Assembly: GCA_007570785.1 (NCBI GenBank)
Contig: ML661900.1
Location: 2,329,126 to 2,393,125 of the forward strand
Length of the DNA: 64,000 nucleotides
Source: Antilocapra americana
Taxonomy: Eukaryota; Chordata; Mammalia; Artiodactyla; Antilocapridae
Reading direction: 5' to 3'
Shown here: one piece after another, positions 46,415 to 64,000 of the stretch
Layout of the letters: every line of letters begins with the position of its first letter
How positions within the stretch are numbered: position 1 is the stretch's first letter
Position numbers and translations under genes: made by a program
The notes under the pieces: generated by a model
What the model was told of the DNA's origin: nothing
Databases searched by the model: none
What the model saw: the letters and a program-made list of their open reading frames with translations, nothing else

Positions 46415-46883
46415 ATCAGGAGTTCACAAATCTGTGGACAGCACACACCACTGAGGATTCCATGTCATCGGGGAGGGCGGATGGGGTGGTGCTCAGGACG
46501 TGAAGAGGGACAGGGACCGAGTCCTTGCACCCACGTTCCACACAGCTTCACATTGGGAAGGGCTGGGGAGAAGGAACAGACGGGCCCGGGGTGCAGCCCA
46601 GCTGTGGGTTCTAGAGAAAGATTGCATAGCTTGTTAAACCTTGTCCTCTTTTTGTTTTTCCATCTGCCCTGGGCAACCAGGGTGCCTGCCCAACACCTGA
46701 ACAAGTCAGCACCCCAGCCCTGTTAGGGGTTCCACCTCCCCCTCCCATTGGGGCCATGTCTAATGGGGAGAGGACCAGGGAGTAGGGAAGGTGGGGGAAC
46801 AGAGGGAGGGCCTATGGAGGGTCCACAGGGGGACTGGGAAGGACCCTGCCCCTCACATCCCCCCTTCCCTGGTTAAGGAGTTG

Positions 46884-46901
46884 TTTTGTTTTTTTTTTTT
46901 T
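46884..46901. repeat. T-rich homopolymer tract
   Basis: The tract is read as A on the CIB2 strand, within the probable CIB2 3'UTR. Confidence 0.85.
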
Positions 46902-47027
46902 TTGCTGAAAGGGCCAAAAAAGTGTTCATGGGTGTAAACCCCAGAGGCCACAGCTCCGCTCCTGGGGAGCTTGGAGGTCACACTCATGTGGGCACCGGGC
47001 CAGATGGTCAGCTCCTGGTCACTGTCC

Positions 47028-62061
<15,034 letters not shown>

Positions 62062-64000
62062 CTGTGGAAGGAAAACACACATACAGTCGGGTGTATGGGC
62101 CAGGGGCTCCTTCCTTCCTTGCTCAGAGCCACACAGCCACCGCCACCAGCCCTGCACTGAGGGCAGCAGGGCCCCGTGAGGGCAGCGGTCTAGCGGGGCC
62201 AGAATCCGCCTCCTGAAGCTTCTGACCTGAGCCAGGGAGCTGAGAGCGTGACGTTGCGGGGCTGGGAGGCACACATGGGGGAGGGCATTTGGGGGGCCGA
62301 TGGAGAGTTCCGTGGTGGATGCCATTGATTTGAGGCGCCAGGGGATACCCTGAGGGAGAGGGGAGTGGCTGGGAGACACTCAGGAGACAAAACAGGAGGG
62401 CCGACAGGGCGTCGCACTGCCCAGCTGCAGGGGCAACAGCCGTGCGGCAGCCCCTGAGGATGGTGACTCGAGGAGCAGCGGGTGGTGCGTGTCCTGAGTG
62501 GCTGTGGCAGGAACCCCCTGCTCAGAGGCTGAGAGTTCCAGGCACACAGGCTGGGGAAGCCTCAGCATCTACCTGCATCTGTAGCCACAGGAACAGATGA
62601 GGCTAGAGAAGGCAGTGGAGAAGCTAGTGTTGGGGAGAGAAGGATGGTAGGCAGGAAGGAGCTGGCAGCATCTGGACAGAGGCTGGGGTGGAAGCTTCCC
62701 CAGGTAGGCATGGGGTCCTCCAGGTAGGCATGACTCAGGGTGGGTCTTGAGGATCCTGGACTCATGACCCCGGACTCGGGTCCAGAGGTCACCCACATTT
62801 TAAACTCTTCTTGGGGGTCCTGCCTTTGTCTGGATAACCTCACCCCCACTGTCACGCCCCTGTCCACAGCTCAGCCTGCCTGGTGATGACAGCTACTATG
62901 CCAGGCCTGGTGGGAAGTATGGAGGGGAAAAGGACCCAGCACTTCATAAAATGTCCACCATGAAGGGCTTTTGTGCTTATCCCCTGCCTCTGGCTCCTCC
63001 GCCTTGGCCTGTTGTTGGAGCATGAGGGAGCCCAGAGCAGGCGGGGTCTCCCGGGGAAGCTGACCACAGCTGGCTCTGACGAGGGGCCAATGGCCACAGC
63101 CCAGGCGTGCAGACAGCCGGGCTTGCGCTGGGTGAGACCTGGAGCCCAGGCCCTGGGGCAACTACACAGCACGTTGAGAAGGACCCAAGGAAGCAGGCCC
63201 ACGGGAGGCACATCTAGGGTTTCCAGTGGGAGCCTGAAGGAGAGCCAAAAAGGGAGAGTTGGTGGTAATTTCCAGGCCCCCCTAGTCTGTCCTGAGCCAC
63301 CTGCTGCTCTGCAGGAGTTGCGCTAAGGACCCTCAGGCTGCCCGGCCCTTCTGAGAAGCACAGGCGCTTCTGCTGGGGAGCTAAGGCTCTGCTTTCAGCA
63401 ACAGCTCCTCTGTGGGGTCTAGAAGGGAGAAGGCATTGGCACCCCACTCCAGTGCTCTTGCCTGGAAAATCCCATGGACGGAGAGCCTGGCAGGCTTCAG
63501 GCCATGGTGTCGCTGAGAGTCGGACATGACTGAGTGACTTCACTTTCACTTTTCACTTTCATGCATTAGAGAAGGAAATGGCAACCCACTCCAGTGCTCT
63601 TGCCTGGAGAATCCCAGGGACGGGGGAGCCTGGTGGGCTGCCGTCTATGGGGTTGCACAGAGTTGGACATGACTGAAGTGACTTAGCAGCAGCAGGGTCT
63701 CGAAGAGGCTCAGGCTGGGGAAGCAGTGCCCCCTCCGCACCCCACGTGGGCAGAGAATTTCCTGCCCCACAGGCCTAAGACTCAGACAGGATGAAAACCA
63801 TGTGGGCTGATTTCTCAGGAGACCCCAGAAACCTGAAGCAGGCAGTAAAGGCCGCCCAGCTGGGTCTTCCAAGGACAGACTTCTCTCAGCCCCACAGCTG
63901 CTTCTACGGCCTGAAGCTGCCCAGCGAGAAGGGCCAGGGTGCTTCCAATCAGCATGGTGGAGATGTCAGGGATGAATGTGGAAGAGGTCCAGGCTTCTGC
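62062..64000 (-). other. CIB2: CIB2 intron 1 (3' part; continues beyond the right edge)
   Basis: No sequence encoding the expected MGNK start is present, so this is intron 1. It is mostly unique GC-rich DNA, with one dimeric Bov-A2 SINE at 63424-63695. Confidence 0.75.
63424..63695 (+). mobile_element. Bov-A2 SINE (dimer)
   Basis: Two Bov-A units stand in tandem, each containing GGCA(C/A)CCCACTCCAGTGCTCTT and a GACATGACTGA end. They are separated by the short CACTTTCACTTTTCACTTTC linker and end GACTTAGCAGCAGCAG. There is no tRNA-like head. Confidence 0.95.

Larger units (their letters stand above)
44747..47027. other. Convergent SH2D7/CIB2 3' interval
   Basis: The two genes point at each other with only 2.3 kb between stop codons, so both 3'UTRs must lie here. 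The interval holds a MIR relic (about 45100-45200), two diverged copies of one sequence (about 45471-45570 and 46011-46145) and an 18-bp T-rich tract at 46884. I see no ORF with a recognisable product. Confidence 0.7.

Noticed and set aside
62062..64000. CIB2 exon 1 within the window
   Set aside because: I searched the minus strand for an MGNK-type start and a following GT donor and found none, so the exon must lie further right.

Overview
The window is vertebrate nuclear DNA from a bovid ruminant (cattle, sheep, goat or a close relative). The evidence is its dense load of ruminant-specific interspersed repeats: four BovB (RTE-type) LINE fragments, about nine Bov-tA SINEs, one dimeric Bov-A2 SINE, seven tRNA-derived cetartiodactyl CHR-type SINEs and a ruminant L1 3' end. 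Older mammalian repeats (MIR, L2, L1M, MER5A, Tigger) lie between them. No bacterial, phage or organellar gene was found.

Three protein-coding genes could be assembled exon by exon, all with intact reading frames and GT-AG introns. (1) TBC1D2B, minus strand: only coding exon 1 (20268-20624), which encodes the N-terminus and the start of the PH domain, sits in a CpG island at about 20190-20800. All of 1-20267 is the 5' part of its intron 1. (2) SH2D7, plus strand: complete, six coding exons from 35494 to 44746, 468 aa, an SH2-domain adaptor. (3) CIB2, minus strand: coding exons 2-6 (62061 down to 47028), residues 18-187 of a 187-aa calcium- and integrin-binding EF-hand protein; exon 1 lies beyond the right edge. 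The order TBC1D2B(-), SH2D7(+), CIB2(-) matches the human 15q24-q25 neighbourhood as I remember it, so the window is an orthologous syntenic block.

Layout: 1-20267 is TBC1D2B intron 1, filled mostly with repeats; 20268-20800 is the TBC1D2B first exon and promoter; 20843-35493 is intergenic, holding SINEs, a BovB and MIR/L2 relics; 35494-44746 is SH2D7; 44747-47027 is a short convergent interval that probably holds both 3'UTRs; 47028-64000 is CIB2 with repeat-filled introns, including a deleted Tigger transposon in intron 2.

The three genes are not an operon or pathway and there is no sign of joint function. I found no undescribed biological system. The observations most worth a second look are in SH2D7: a 41-bp tandem duplication inside coding exon 5 whose two copies are read in different frames, a series of six YxxI/L tyrosine motifs in the tail, and a G-quadruplex motif directly behind the exon 5 splice donor. 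Other points are an L1 insertion with a clear target-site duplication and a composite tail, an 88-bp microsatellite-containing tandem duplication, and a 35-nt CIB2 exon that cannot be skipped without a frameshift.
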